Shown: positions 1-8,608, counted from the first letter of the stretch. The stretch: DNA of 64,000 nt from Streptomyces xanthophaeus (GCF_000725805.1 NZ_JOFT01000011.1:248001-312000), one strand, 5' to 3'. A program made the numbers and translations. Notes: generated from the letters alone by a model not told the origin.

Positions 1-725
1 CCCCTCACTTCCTGCACCGCGGCGTCCGCCGAGCGTTCGTAGACCGCGGTCGGGTGGCCGTCGAACCCGAGCAGCCGCTGGGCCGCGTCCCAGCTCAGCA
101 GTGCGGACCGTTCGATCTCCGGAGCCAGGGGGACCGGGGCCAGGATGCCCACGACGGTGAAGTACGCGCCGCCGATGAAGACCTGCTGCCCGGGTCCGGT
201 GATGCCCAGGCGCTGCGCGGCCACGTCCCCGAGGACGACGGAGGGGTAGCGGCCGGTGGCCTCGTTGAGCCAGCTGCCGCTCTTCATCCGTGCCCGCAGG
301 GTGCCCAGGAGCTCGCCCTGGACGGCCTTCGGGACGATGCCGCCGCTCTCCTCGGCGGGGATCTTCTCGCTGCGGCGCACCGTCTCCGGGACGTCGCCGA
401 CCGTGCCCACCTGTTCGACCCCTTCGATGCGGCCGATCATGCCGGGCGCGTCCTTCGGCAGCTTGGTGTCCTGGCCGGAGAACATCGCCTCGCCGGGTTT
501 GACGACGAGCATGTTCGTGCCCAGCCTGTCGAGTTCGCGCAGCAGTTGGGCCTTGCTGGAGGCGGAGACGCCGACGACGGCGATCATCGTGGCGATGCCG
601 ATGGCGATCCCCAGGGCCGACAGGAACACCCGCACGGGGCGCGATCGCAGGCCTGCCGAGCCGACGTGGACGACGTCGCGCGGGGACAGCCGGGCCGGCA
701 CGAGGGCCGGGGAGCGGCGGGCCAT
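1..725 (-). CDS. MacB-type ABC transporter permease (partial, C-terminus off the left edge)
   Basis: Reading the minus strand from an ATG at 725 gives a protein with a short basic N-terminus, then a transmembrane stretch of the type VRVFLSALGIAIGIATMIAV at about residues 30-50, followed by a periplasmic MacB_PCD-like domain (motifs LRELDRLGTNMLVV and VVLGDVAAQRLG). This is the usual N-terminal half of a FtsX/MacB permease; the three C-terminal helices lie outside the window. Its start codon shares one base with the ATPase stop (TGATG), so it is translationally coupled to it. Together with the adaptor it should form an envelope export or stress pump. The family is clear; the substrate is unknown. 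Confidence 0.85.
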   Translation of the reverse strand, partial: MARRSPALVPARLSPRDVVHVGSAGLRSRPVRVFLSALGIAIGIATMIAVVGVSASSKAQLLRELDRLGTNMLVVKPGEAMFSGQDTKLPKDAPGMIGRIEGVEQVGTVGDVPETVRRSEKIPAEESGGIVPKAVQGELLGTLRARMKSGSWLNEATGRYPSVVLGDVAAQRLGITGPGQQVFIGGAYFTVVGILAPVPLAPEIERSALLSWDAAQRLLGFDGHPTAVYERSADAAVQEVR

Positions 726-1486
726 CACGCCACCTCCGCCGGGTCGCCGTGTCCGGCCGTACGGAGCTCAGGGCGGGGCTCAGGGCGGGGCTCAGGACCG
801 GGTCGGGCGCGTCTGACGTCCGCCACGACCTCTCCGTCGCGGATCCGTACCTGGCGCGGCAGCCGCGCCGCGATCTCCTGGTCGTGGGTGATCACGGCGA
901 TGGTGGCCCCGTCGCGGTTCAGGTCGTGCAGCAGTTCCATCACGGCCTCCCCTGAGGCCGTGTCGAGCGCCCCGGTCGGTTCGTCGGCCAGCAGCAGGTC
1001 CGGCTCCCCGACCACGGCACGGGCGATGGCCACGCGCTGCTTCTGGCCGCCGGACAGCTGGTGGGGCCGGTGTCCGGTGCGGTCGCCCAGCCCGACCCGC
1101 TCCAGCGCGGCCGCGGCCCGCCGCCGGCGCTCGGCCCGCGGGAGCCCGGAGTAGAGCAGCCCCTCGGCGACGTTGTCCCGGGCGCTGATCCCCGGGACCA
1201 GGTGGAAGGACTGGAAGACGAAGCCGATGTGGCGCGAGCGCAGCGCCGACAGTGCCCGGTCGGACAGCCGCGACACGTCGTGCCCGGCGATGGCCACCGT
1301 CCCCGCGGTGGGCCGGTCCAGGGTGCCGACGATGTGCAGCAGGGTGGACTTCCCGGAGCCGGACGGGCCCACGATGCCCAGCAGTTCGCCCCGGGCGACG
1401 GCGAGGTCCACCCCGCGCAGGGCGGCGACCCCGCCCGGGTACTCCTTGGTGACGCCGGCCAGTTCGACGACGTTGACGGTGTTCAT
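725..1486 (-). CDS. MacB-type ABC transporter ATP-binding protein
   Basis: 253 aa ATPase with Walker A GPSGSGKST (residues 40-48), Q-loop Q92, signature LSGGQ (144-148), Walker B LLLADEP (164-170) with catalytic E169, and an H-loop ITHD near residue 200. This arrangement and length match the LolD/MacB subfamily that powers FtsX-like permeases. The C-terminus is a low-complexity Pro/Glu/Arg tail made by a 12-bp direct repeat near 780-805, which looks dispensable. The start overlaps the adaptor stop by 4 bp (ATGA at 1483-1486), and the stop overlaps the permease start, so the three proteins are made in a coupled way. Confidence 0.93.
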   Translation of the reverse strand: MNTVNVVELAGVTKEYPGGVAALRGVDLAVARGELLGIVGPSGSGKSTLLHIVGTLDRPTAGTVAIAGHDVSRLSDRALSALRSRHIGFVFQSFHLVPGISARDNVAEGLLYSGLPRAERRRRAAAALERVGLGDRTGHRPHQLSGGQKQRVAIARAVVGEPDLLLADEPTGALDTASGEAVMELLHDLNRDGATIAVITHDQEIAARLPRQVRIRDGEVVADVRRARPGPEPRPEPRPELRTAGHGDPAEVA

Positions 1487-2559
1487 GTCTTCGGCACCCC
1501 GACCTTCATGCCTTCCTTGAGCGCATCGCCCTTCACCTCGACCCGGCCGCGGCCGAACATCCCGAGCTCCACGCGCACCTCACGCACCGCGCCGTCCTCC
1601 ACGACCTGGACCCCGAATCCACCGCCCGAGAGCGCGAGCAGTGCGTTGACGGGTACGGAGAGCACGCCGGAGCGGGTCTCGCCGGTCAGCCCGACCGTCA
1701 CCGGCGTCTGGTCGGGCGCCTTGACCGAGCCCGGGTCGTCGAAGGTGACGATCACTTCGACCTTGGGCTTGTCGCCACCGCCGGGTCCTTCCTTCTCGTC
1801 CTGGCCGGCCCCGCCCACTGAGTCCACCTTCCCGGCGGCCGTCGAGCCGTCCGGCAGGTTCACGCTGACGGCGTCCCCGGTCGCGGCGGCGCCGGCCTTG
1901 GCCGGGTCGAGCTTCATCCGCACCACCCGGTCCGTGCCGGTCAGCGTCAGGACCGCTTTGCCCGGCCCCGCTTCGTCGCCGACGGTGGTGTCCGCCGCCT
2001 GCACCCGTTGCGGGCCGGAGGCGAAGGCGATGTCCTCCTTGGCGACCTCCCCCGTCTCCTTCGTCTTCAGGGACTTCTGCCACCGTTTGACGGCGGCGCC
2101 GGTCCCCTCCGTGAACGTGCCGTCCTGCGGGTCGAGCCCGGAACCGTGTCCGAGCGCCTTGAGGTTGCTCTTGAGCTGCTTGACGTCCTCGCCCTTGTCG
2201 CCCGCCTTCAGCGGCCGGTACATGGGGGTCGACCCGTACATCAGGTGGACCGGGCGCCCGTTCAGCTCGTACAGCTTCCCGTTCCGCTCCACGGCCGAGC
2301 CCGCGGCGGGGACCCAGGTCACCGTGCCGGGACCGGCGGCGTTCAGCTTGCGTTCCGTGGCGTAGCCGAGGGTGCCGTCGACCTGGGTCCCGGTGCTGAG
2401 GTCGCCGCGCGTGACGGGGGCCGTGTCCGGGGGCAGCGCCGTCCCCTGTTCGCGGGCGTCGCCCTTGCCGGTGTGCGGCTCGGCGGTGACCGCGTAGGTG
2501 GCGCCGACGGCCACCGCGACGGCGACCGGGGCCGCCATCAACCACTTCTTCCGTGTCAC
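1483..2559 (-). CDS. Peptidoglycan-binding periplasmic adaptor of the MacB-type pump
   Basis: 358 aa protein with a GTG start, a basic N-terminus and one hydrophobic anchor (about residues 5-25). A central peptidoglycan-binding-domain-1-like segment (about 118-165, motif YRPLKAGDKGEDVKQLKSNL followed by DGTFTEGTGAAVKRWQ) is followed by a beta-barrel/lipoyl-like region rich in Val and Gly typical of HlyD/MacA adaptors. Gram-positive MacAB-like systems often carry such a PG-binding adaptor in place of a true periplasmic one. Only 4 bases separate its start from the upstream lipoprotein stop, so it belongs to the same transcript. Confidence 0.88.
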   Translation of the reverse strand: MTRKKWLMAAPVAVAVAVGATYAVTAEPHTGKGDAREQGTALPPDTAPVTRGDLSTGTQVDGTLGYATERKLNAAGPGTVTWVPAAGSAVERNGKLYELNGRPVHLMYGSTPMYRPLKAGDKGEDVKQLKSNLKALGHGSGLDPQDGTFTEGTGAAVKRWQKSLKTKETGEVAKEDIAFASGPQRVQAADTTVGDEAGPGKAVLTLTGTDRVVRMKLDPAKAGAAATGDAVSVNLPDGSTAAGKVDSVGGAGQDEKEGPGGGDKPKVEVIVTFDDPGSVKAPDQTPVTVGLTGETRSGVLSVPVNALLALSGGGFGVQVVEDGAVREVRVELGMFGRGRVEVKGDALKEGMKVGVPKT

Positions 2560-2563
2560 GGGT

Positions 2564-3070
2564 TCACCCCTTGGAGCAGGCGTTGGCGGCGTCCATGAAC
2601 GCCTTCTGGTCCACGCCCTCCGGGACCCCGAGGCCCGTCATCCGGTCGCCCTCGAAGGTCGGGTCGGGCACGTTGAAGCCCTTGCCGCGCAGGCACTGGG
2701 CCTGCTTCAGCGCCTTGTCCTTCATCTCCTGGGTGATTCCCTGGCTGCCGGCTCCGCCCCCTCCCCCGCACGCGTCCATGGCCTTCTTCATCTTGTCCGG
2801 GTCCACGTCCTTGCCGACGGTCATGCCGCGGGCGTCCTCGCCCGGCTTGGGGTCGGGTATGTCGACGCCCTCCTTGCGCAGGCACTGGCGCAGCTTGATG
2901 GCGTCGTCCATCTCCTTGCCGCTGTCCTGGCCGCTTCCGCCGCTTCCGCCCGCTGCGCCGCCCGTCGGGTCCTGCCCGCCGCCGCCGGACTGCTGGTTGC
3001 CGCACGCCGTGACGGCGAGGACGAGGCCGGTGAGCAGGGCGGCCGTGGTCATCGTGAGAGATCGATTCAT
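2564..3070 (-). CDS. Lipoprotein with a duplicated Cys/PDP motif
   Basis: 168 aa. I chose the ATG at 3070 because it gives a good lipoprotein signal peptide: basic MNRS, a hydrophobic core, then the lipobox LAVTAC with the lipidated Cys at about residue 23. A Gly/Ser/Gln-rich linker leads to two homologous units. Unit 1 has QCLRKEGVDIPDP and unit 2 has QCLRGKGFNVPDP, and each closes with an A(C)G-type Cys near its end (MDACGG, ANACSKG), so each unit may carry one disulfide. It is the first gene of the pump operon and probably an extracytoplasmic sensor or accessory binding subunit. The function is inferred only from position. Confidence 0.85.
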   Translation of the reverse strand: MNRSLTMTTAALLTGLVLAVTACGNQQSGGGGQDPTGGAAGGSGGSGQDSGKEMDDAIKLRQCLRKEGVDIPDPKPGEDARGMTVGKDVDPDKMKKAMDACGGGGGAGSQGITQEMKDKALKQAQCLRGKGFNVPDPTFEGDRMTGLGVPEGVDQKAFMDAANACSKG

Positions 3071-3160
3071 GGCCCCGACCCTGCGGCAGGAGCGGCTTTC
3101 GCTTCCCTCACGCAGCGGCCTTATGTAAACGAAATGCCCACTTCCGGTAGAGAGGACCCC
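3071..3160. promoter_or_regulatory. Divergent promoter region between pump operon and two-component system
   Basis: This 90-bp spacer separates the lipoprotein start (minus strand) from the response regulator start (plus strand). It holds the only AT-richer stretch of the locus (around 3118-3136, TATGTAAACGAAATG) and the GAGAGGAC ribosome-binding site of the regulator. It is the natural place for the regulator to act on both units. I could not define a repeat pair with confidence. Confidence 0.45.
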
Positions 3161-3820
3161 ATGCGGATACTGGTGGTGGAGGACGAGGACTTCCTCCGGG
3201 AGATGATCGCGGAGGGGCTGCGCCGGGACGCGCTCGCCGTGGACGAGGCGGGCGACGGGCTCGACGCGCTGCGCCGGCTGCACCTGGCCGAGTACGACGT
3301 CCTGGTGCTGGACCGGGACCTGCCCGGCCTGCACGGCGACGAGGTGTGCCGGCAGGTCGTACGCGATCGCCACCTGACGCGGATCCTGATGCTGACGGCC
3401 TCCGGCACGGTGCGCGCCCGGGTCGAGGGGCTCGGCCTGGGCGCGGACGACTACCTGACCAAGCCCTTCGCCTACGACGAGCTGCTGGCCCGGGTCCTCG
3501 CCCTCGGCCGGCGCGCCCGGCCGGCCCTGCCGCCGGTACTGGAGTGCGGCGGCCTCGCCCTCGACACCGCCGGGCGCAGCGCGAGCCGGGACGGGCGCCG
3601 GCTGGCGCTGGCGCGCAAGGAGTTCGCCGTCCTGGAGGCGCTGATGCGCGCCGAGGGTGCAGTGGTGGGCAACGACGACCTGATCGAGCAGGTGTGGGAG
3701 GAGAACACCAGCTACGGCACCAATGCCGTCCGGGTCACCCTCAGCAAGCTCCGCGCCAAGCTGGGTGAGCCGGCGCTGATCGAGACGGTCCCGGGCGCGG
3801 GCTACCGGATCCAGCCGTGA
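3161..3820 (+). CDS. OmpR/PhoB-family response regulator
   Basis: 219 aa. The receiver domain starts at MRILVVEDEDF with acidic pair E7/D8, phosphoacceptor D51 (VLVLDRDLPG), a switch Thr in LMLTASG and the conserved Lys in YLTKPF. The C-terminal winged helix (about residues 125-219) has the recognition helix region TNAVRVTLSKLRAKL and ends with GAGYRI as in OmpR proteins. The ATG at 3161 follows an AGAGAGGA ribosome-binding site. It overlaps the kinase by 4 bp (GTGA) and diverges from the MacB-type pump operon, which it probably controls. Confidence 0.95.
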   Translation: MRILVVEDEDFLREMIAEGLRRDALAVDEAGDGLDALRRLHLAEYDVLVLDRDLPGLHGDEVCRQVVRDRHLTRILMLTASGTVRARVEGLGLGADDYLTKPFAYDELLARVLALGRRARPALPPVLECGGLALDTAGRSASRDGRRLALARKEFAVLEALMRAEGAVVGNDDLIEQVWEENTSYGTNAVRVTLSKLRAKLGEPALIETVPGAGYRIQP

Positions 3821-5154
3821 CCGCGGCCCACCGGCCGGGCGGGCGGCGGCGGGTGCTGTCGCAGGTGCGTCCCCTGCGGCTGCTGCGCAGCGAGCGGGCC
3901 CGGCTGACCACGCTGTACGGGTCGCTGCTCGTCCTCGCCGGCGGCGGTCTCGTCGCGCTGGTCTACGTACTGGTGGGCGGGGGCCTGCTCGCCAGTGTCA
4001 GCACCGCCGTCATGACCGCGGGCCCGGGCACGCTCTCGAAGGCGGTCACACCCGGTGCGAATCCGGGCGCCGGGGTGCGCCCGCCACCGACCCCGGCGCA
4101 GACACTGCCCCCGGACCAGAGGCCCGACTTCGTCGGCCCGGCCCCCGACCCCGCAGCGATCCAGAAGATCTCCGACGCCGCCACCGACGCCATGCTCGGG
4201 CGGCTGCTGTGGGTGTCCCTGATCGCGCTGGCCGTCTTCGCCGTGCTGTCGGTCTGGCTGGCGTGGTGGATGGCCGGACGCGTACTGCGCCCGGTCGGTG
4301 TGATCACCGAAACCGCGCGGCGGCTGTCCGGCGAGAACCTGCACGAGAGGATCGCCCTGCAGGGCCCTCCCGGCGAACTCAAGGGCCTCGCGGACACGTT
4401 CGACGGGATGCTCGACCGCATGCAGGACCTGGTGGCGGCCCAGCGCCGGTTCGCGGCGAACGCGGCGCACGAGCTGCGCACCCCTCTGGCCGTCCAGCGG
4501 GCCGCGGCCGAGATCGGTCTGGCGGGGCACCCTCCGCCCGAGCGCGTGGCCAGGATCCGGGAGAAGCTCATCGACAACGCGGACGCCGCGGGGCACCTGG
4601 TGGAATCGCTGCTGCTGCTCGCGGCCTCCGAGGAGCCCCTGGAAACCACCGCGCCGGTCGAACTCGCCGAGCTGGCGGCCGCCGAACTGGCCTGCTGCGA
4701 CCAGGAGGAGGTGGCCGTGGTCGTGGAGCACGCCCTCGTACCCGTCACCGTCCGGGGCGACCGCGTCCTCCTCGGCCACCTGGTGCGCAACCTGCTCGTC
4801 AATGCCGTCCGGCACAACCACGAGGGCGGGCGGCTGACCCTGGCCACCGCCGCCGACGGCCGGCTGACGGTCACCAACACCGGCCCGGTGATCGACCCGG
4901 CCGACGTCCCACGGCTCCTGGAACCCTTCCGACGGCGGGCGGAGCGGCGCCACGCCCCGGGCGAGGGTGCCGGGTTGGGGCTCTCCATCGTCGCCTCGAT
5001 CGCCCGTACGCACGGCGCCGAGCTGGCCGTCGAGGCGAATCCGGCGCCGGTCGGCGGGCTGACGATCACCGTCCGCCTCCCGGCCCACCGGCCGCCCGAG
5101 GGAGCCGCGGTGCACGGGGAACGGGAGGTCAGTGCGGCCGGGGCTCCGGTCTGA
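3817..5154 (+). CDS. Sensor histidine kinase (HisKA type)
   Basis: 445 aa membrane kinase. The first helix is at about residues 33-58 and the second at about 128-150, with a roughly 70-residue Pro-rich extracytoplasmic sensor between them. HAMP follows (RVLRPVGVITETARRLSG). The H-box AANAAHELRTPLA carries phosphoacceptor H218. The N-box is RNLLVNAVRHN and the G-box GAGLGLSI. The GTG start overlaps the regulator stop by 4 bp. The short sensor loop and the adjoining lipoprotein/pump operon suggest an envelope-stress or antimicrobial-peptide sensing role, which is inference. The 3' end overlaps the next, convergent gene by 26 bp. Confidence 0.94.
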   Translation: MTAAHRPGGRRRVLSQVRPLRLLRSERARLTTLYGSLLVLAGGGLVALVYVLVGGGLLASVSTAVMTAGPGTLSKAVTPGANPGAGVRPPPTPAQTLPPDQRPDFVGPAPDPAAIQKISDAATDAMLGRLLWVSLIALAVFAVLSVWLAWWMAGRVLRPVGVITETARRLSGENLHERIALQGPPGELKGLADTFDGMLDRMQDLVAAQRRFAANAAHELRTPLAVQRAAAEIGLAGHPPPERVARIREKLIDNADAAGHLVESLLLLAASEEPLETTAPVELAELAAAELACCDQEEVAVVVEHALVPVTVRGDRVLLGHLVRNLLVNAVRHNHEGGRLTLATAADGRLTVTNTGPVIDPADVPRLLEPFRRRAERRHAPGEGAGLGLSIVASIARTHGAELAVEANPAPVGGLTITVRLPAHRPPEGAAVHGEREVSAAGAPV

Positions 5155-5635
5155 TGCAGAGGAAACACCCTTCCCAGTGCGGGAGCGCGCTGAGGATCCG
5201 GTGTCGTGCGCAGGAGGCTGTCGCGCGGTCTCCGGGGCCGGGGAAGCCTCCGGTGGGGCGGGCGTCCCCGGCCGGCTCGAAGTGCTCGACCATCTCCGCG
5301 AAGCGGCGCAGGTATTCCTGGGCGAACGGAGGGTCGTAGCCCAGCTCGCTCCAGCGGTGCCGGCTCGCCGCGAGTGCGGTGGCGCGCAGCACGAACTCCT
5401 TGGCCCGGGCACGTTCCCGTGGGGTGGCGCCCCAGTCGATGTCCGTCAGGTCGAAGCCGACGGTCCCCCGCCCCATCGCGTTCTGGTCCTGCAGGGTCAG
5501 CAGGGCTGCGAAGCGGTGGTCCCACACGTCCTCGGCGAGGTCCGAGACGGCCAGCATGAGCGTCTCGACGAACGCTTCCGTGCCCCCGTTGGACAGGTAC
5601 AACCGCTGCTCGCCGACGCCGAATGTGTTCCCCAC
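5129..5635 (-). CDS. Hypothetical protein
   Basis: 168 aa from a GTG at 5635; the frame stays open further upstream, but only as the antisense of the next gene. The protein is soluble and acidic in its first half (motifs LYLSNGGTEAFVETLMLAV, VGFDLTDIDWG), followed by helical Arg/Ala-rich text and a Pro/Gly-rich C-terminus with three Cys. I see no signal peptide or membrane segment and do not recognise the family. It is convergent with the histidine kinase, and the last 26 bp overlap. Confidence 0.6.
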   Translation of the reverse strand: MGNTFGVGEQRLYLSNGGTEAFVETLMLAVSDLAEDVWDHRFAALLTLQDQNAMGRGTVGFDLTDIDWGATPRERARAKEFVLRATALAASRHRWSELGYDPPFAQEYLRRFAEMVEHFEPAGDARPTGGFPGPGDRATASCARHRILSALPHWEGCFLCIRPEPRPH

Positions 5636-5752
5636 CGGTCCACGGTACGACGTCCCGGGCCGCGGCCGTGCGGGGCGGGGCGGCACGGCGGTCCGGACGC
5701 CTCCGGCGTGGCGCTTCCCCGGCCGCCCGTCCACCACCACTAGCCTCGTCGC

Positions 5753-6016
5753 ATGGCAGACACGTTCGATCACGCCCCCCAGGTCTGGACCGCGGGGCGC
5801 CTGCGCTCCGCCCTCGCCGACCTCCCTGACGACACCCCGATCCACATCGGCGTCGCCGACGGTCCGGGAGACTTCGAGGGGTACGGCGAGTTCGTGCTCG
5901 TCGACGCCGAACCCGTGGAGATCGACGCCCACAGCGACGGCGGCGACCCGCCGCAGATCCAGTTCACCCTGTTCGCCGACGCCAAGGCCGGTGTGTACTA
6001 CCCCGACCTGGACTGA
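5753..6016 (+). CDS. Small conserved hypothetical (DUF6225-like)
   Basis: 87 aa acidic protein. The order is a helix (VWTAGRLRSALADLPDDTPIH), then beta strands (IHIGVADG, YGEFVLVDAEPVEI, IQFTLFADAKAG) and the C-terminal YYPDLD. From memory this fits the small actinobacterial family annotated as DUF6225; no function is known. There are no Cys, no signal and no membrane segment. The codon usage is fully Streptomyces-like, which supports a real gene. It stands alone, reading away from the neighbouring minus-strand gene. Confidence 0.75.
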   Translation: MADTFDHAPQVWTAGRLRSALADLPDDTPIHIGVADGPGDFEGYGEFVLVDAEPVEIDAHSDGGDPPQIQFTLFADAKAGVYYPDLD

Positions 6017-6359
6017 ACGCCGGGCACGTCACCACGCGGTCGCCCCTGCGGCCGGGCCCGTCCTCAAGCACCCGTTGCCACGGCCCCGTCCCGCACGGCA
6101 GGGGGCGGCGCCGTGCACTGCTCGTCGTCCTGCCTCCCCGCTCCGTTCGCCTCGCCCCTTCGGCCTCGACACGCCGGACGGGCCGGTCCAGGCGGCCCTG
6201 GTCCTGTGCTCCATGGCTGCGGCGCCTGGTTGCCATGAGCATCGAGGGTTCCCGGACGACCGCGGGCACGACCGGCGTGGGGCTCGTCGGCGGCGCGGGG
6301 GTATGGGGTGCGTTCCTCCGGCCCGCCGTGATCCGGAACTTCGTCGCCGGGTCCGCATG
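6017..6359. other. Gene-free stretch upstream of the nhaC/arcA remnants
   Basis: About 340 bp with no reading frame I would defend. An open frame from an ATG at 6235 runs into the NhaC remnant, but its first part (to about 6355) is low-complexity Gly/Ala text without family features. No hairpin or promoter stands out. Confidence 0.4.
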
Positions 6360-6520
6360 CCCCTCACCGGCCGTCTGTTCGTCCCGGCTGTGCGCCGGCA
6401 GCGGCGCCGTCACCTGCGCGCTCGTCCCGTGGAACTCCTGCGGCGCCTTCATGGGAGCCGTGCCGGGCGTGCCCACCCCGGCCTACGGCCCGATCGCGGT
6501 CTTCGACTACGCCGGCCCGG
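6360..6520 (+). pseudogene. Remnant of an NhaC-family Na+/H+ (or amino-acid) antiporter C-terminus
   Basis: Two adjacent fragments in different frames both match the end of NhaC-type antiporters. At 6360-6392 one frame reads TGRLFVPAV. At 6397-6520 another frame reads [20 protein letters not shown] followed by [18 protein letters not shown]. In intact family members these are joined by about 15 residues (of the type RxxGLAPRNLSRALED) and followed by a final helix; both are missing here. The gene therefore carries an internal deletion with a frameshift and has lost both ends. NhaC-like exchangers can accompany arginine deiminase, and an arcA remnant follows directly. Confidence 0.65.
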
Positions 6521-6577
6521 GCCGGGGGCGGACAAGGGCCCGCCACCGGTCAGTGGCCAGCAGCCCCGCCACCCAGC

Positions 6578-7561
6578 GGCGTAGACGAAGGAACCGCCAA
6601 CGAGGTCGGGCTCGGCCTCCTCGAGGGCACCAGGGCCTTCCTGGAGACACTCGCCCCGCGCGCGCTGGCGGACTACCTGATCGGCGGACTGTCGACCGCC
6701 GACCTGCCGGAAGACTTCCGCTCGGACTACGTGGCACTGGCGCAGGAGGGGACGGGGGCGCGGGAGTACCTGATGCCCCCGCTGCCCAACACCCTCTACA
6801 CCCGTGACACCACCTGCTGGCTCTACGGCGGCGTCACGCTGAACCCGCTGTACTGGCCGGCCCGGCACGACGAGACGCTCCTGATGAAGGCGGTCTACAC
6901 CTTCCACCCCGACTTCAAGGACGCCACCGTGTGGTGGGGCGACCCCGAACAGGACTGGGGCCAGGCCACGTTCGAAGGGGGCGACATCATGCCGGTCGGC
7001 AACGGCGTCGTCCTGATGGGCATGAGCGAGCGCACGTCCCGGCAGGCCATCACCCAGGTCGCCGCCTCCCTGTTCAAGAAGGGAGCCGCCCAGCAGGTCA
7101 TCGTCGCCGGCATGCCCAAGCTGCGTGCCGCCATGCACCTGGACACCGTCTTCACCTTCGCCGACCGCGACGTCGTCACCCTCTACCCCAGGATCATGGA
7201 CGCGGTGCACACCTTCTCCCTGCGCCCCAGCGACAAGCCGGTCGGCGTCGAGATCACGGATGAGGGGACGAGCCCGTTCGTCGACGTCGTGGCCAAGGGC
7301 CTCGGCCTGCCCCGGCTGCAGGTCATCGAAACCGGCGGCGACGTGTACGCCTCCGAGCGCCAGCAGTGGGACAGCGGCAACAACGCCGTAGCCCTGGAGC
7401 CCGGCGTGGTCTTCACCTACGACCGCAACACCCAGACGAACACGCTGCTGCGCAAGGCAGGTGTCGAGGTCATCACCATCGTCGGTGCCGAACTCGGCCG
7501 CGGACGCGGCGGCGGACACTGCATGACGTGCCCGCTCATCCGGGACGCCGTGGACTTCTGA
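6578..7561 (+). pseudogene. arcA: Arginine deiminase lacking its N-terminal ~100 residues
   Basis: The frame is open through 7561 and aligns to arginine deiminase from about residue 100 to the C-terminus. It has [11 protein letters not shown], the [11 protein letters not shown] substrate loop, FEGGD (catalytic Glu), GMSERTS, MHLDT (catalytic His and Asp) and the C-terminal GGHCMTCP with the nucleophilic Cys. The usual start (of the type VDSEVGRLRxVxxHRP) is absent in all frames upstream, where NhaC remnants sit instead. A GTG at 6731 could start a 276 aa product with all catalytic residues but without part of the N-terminal domain. I call it a truncated gene; residual activity cannot be judged from sequence. 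Confidence 0.75.
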
Positions 7562-7584
7562 CGGCGGGCGCCTATGCTGCGGTG

Positions 7585-8235
7585 ATGATCTTGCCGATTG
7601 AGCTCGTGATATTCGACTGCGACGGGGTGCTGGTCGACAGTGAGCGGATCGCCGCCCGTGTCCAGGTCGCCCTCGGCGCGGAGTTGGGATGGCCGCTCAC
7701 CGAGGTCGAAGTCGTCGAGCGGTTCATCGGGCGTTCGCACGCCGCGATCCGCGGGCTGGTCGCCGACCGGCTGGGCGAGGAGACGGCCGCGACGTGGTCG
7801 GACCGGTTCGAGCAGCTCCACCGCGAGGCCGTGGACACCGCCCTGGCCCCCGTCGAAGGGCTGCCCGAGGCGCTCGACGCGATCACCCTGCCCACCTGTG
7901 TCGCCTCCAGCGGCTCCCACGACAAGATGCGCCACACCCTGGGCCGTACCGGCCTCTACGAACGCTTCGCCGGCCGCATCTACAGTGCGTCCGAAGTCGC
8001 CCACGGCAAGCCCGCGCCGGACCTGTTCCTGCACGCCGCCCGGCGGATGGGCGTCGCCCCCGCCGCCTGTGCGGTGGTCGAGGACAGCGGGCCCGGTGTG
8101 CGGGCCGCGCGGGCCGCGGGCATGCGCGCGTTCGGCTACGCGGGCGGTCTCACCCCGGCGGAGCGGCTCGAAGGCCCCGGCACGACCGTCTTCCACGACA
8201 TGCGCGAACTCCCCGCCCTGCTCGCCGGACGGTGA
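7585..8235 (+). CDS. HAD-superfamily phosphatase (beta-phosphoglucomutase/Gph-like)
   Basis: 216 aa. Motif I is FDCDGVLVDS with nucleophile D11 and acid D13, motif II CVASSGS, motif III Lys in HGKPAPD, and motif IV VVEDSGPGV. A helical cap lies between motifs I and II (about residues 17-90). These features match subfamily IA phosphatases acting on small sugar or glycolate phosphates; the exact substrate cannot be read. The ATG at 7585 is used; a GTG directly before it is an alternative. It lies 24 bp after the truncated arcA. Confidence 0.9.
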   Translation: MILPIELVIFDCDGVLVDSERIAARVQVALGAELGWPLTEVEVVERFIGRSHAAIRGLVADRLGEETAATWSDRFEQLHREAVDTALAPVEGLPEALDAITLPTCVASSGSHDKMRHTLGRTGLYERFAGRIYSASEVAHGKPAPDLFLHAARRMGVAPAACAVVEDSGPGVRAARAAGMRAFGYAGGLTPAERLEGPGTTVFHDMRELPALLAGR

Positions 8236-8260
8236 CCGCCGTACGGTCGTGAGCGCGCCG

Positions 8261-8608
8261 TCAGAGATGGGCTAGCACGTTGACGACCTGCCCGTTGGGG
8301 TCGCGGACCATGAAGCGCCGCACGCCCCACTCCTCGTCCTGCAGGGGATGGACGATCTGCGCGCCCTGCGCCCGCATCGCCTCGTAGGCCGCATCGACGT
8401 CATCCACTTCGATGCTCATGTCGGGGTTGACCGGTGCGGTCCTGTCGGCGGTCATGAAACTGATCTGCGCCCCGGGGGCGGACGGGGAGGCGAGCGTCAT
8501 GATCCAACCGAGGTCCATGACCTCCTCGAACCCCAGCAGGCCGTAGAACTCCCGGCTCTCCTGCGCTGCCTCGGACCGGACGTTGGGCACGACACGGTGT
8601 ACGGGCAT
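8261..8608 (-). CDS. VOC (glyoxalase/bleomycin-resistance fold) protein
   Basis: 115 aa with one beta-alpha-beta-beta-beta pair. It runs from HRVVPNV through REFYGLLGFEEVMDLGW to DVDAAYEAMRAQGAQIV, VRRFMVRDPNGQVVNVL. The start at 8608 is supported by AAGGAGCAGCC just upstream; the longer frame to 8650 adds a basic extension without family support. One VOC module of this length normally works as a homodimer. The enzymatic role is unknown. It is convergent with the HAD phosphatase gene. Confidence 0.85.
   Translation of the reverse strand: MPVHRVVPNVRSEAAQESREFYGLLGFEEVMDLGWIMTLASPSAPGAQISFMTADRTAPVNPDMSIEVDDVDAAYEAMRAQGAQIVHPLQDEEWGVRRFMVRDPNGQVVNVLAHL

Noticed and set aside
780..805. Tandem GGGCTCAGGGCG repeat in the ABC ATPase
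   Set aside because: It only encodes a low-complexity Pro/Glu/Arg tail and does not indicate a regulatory element.
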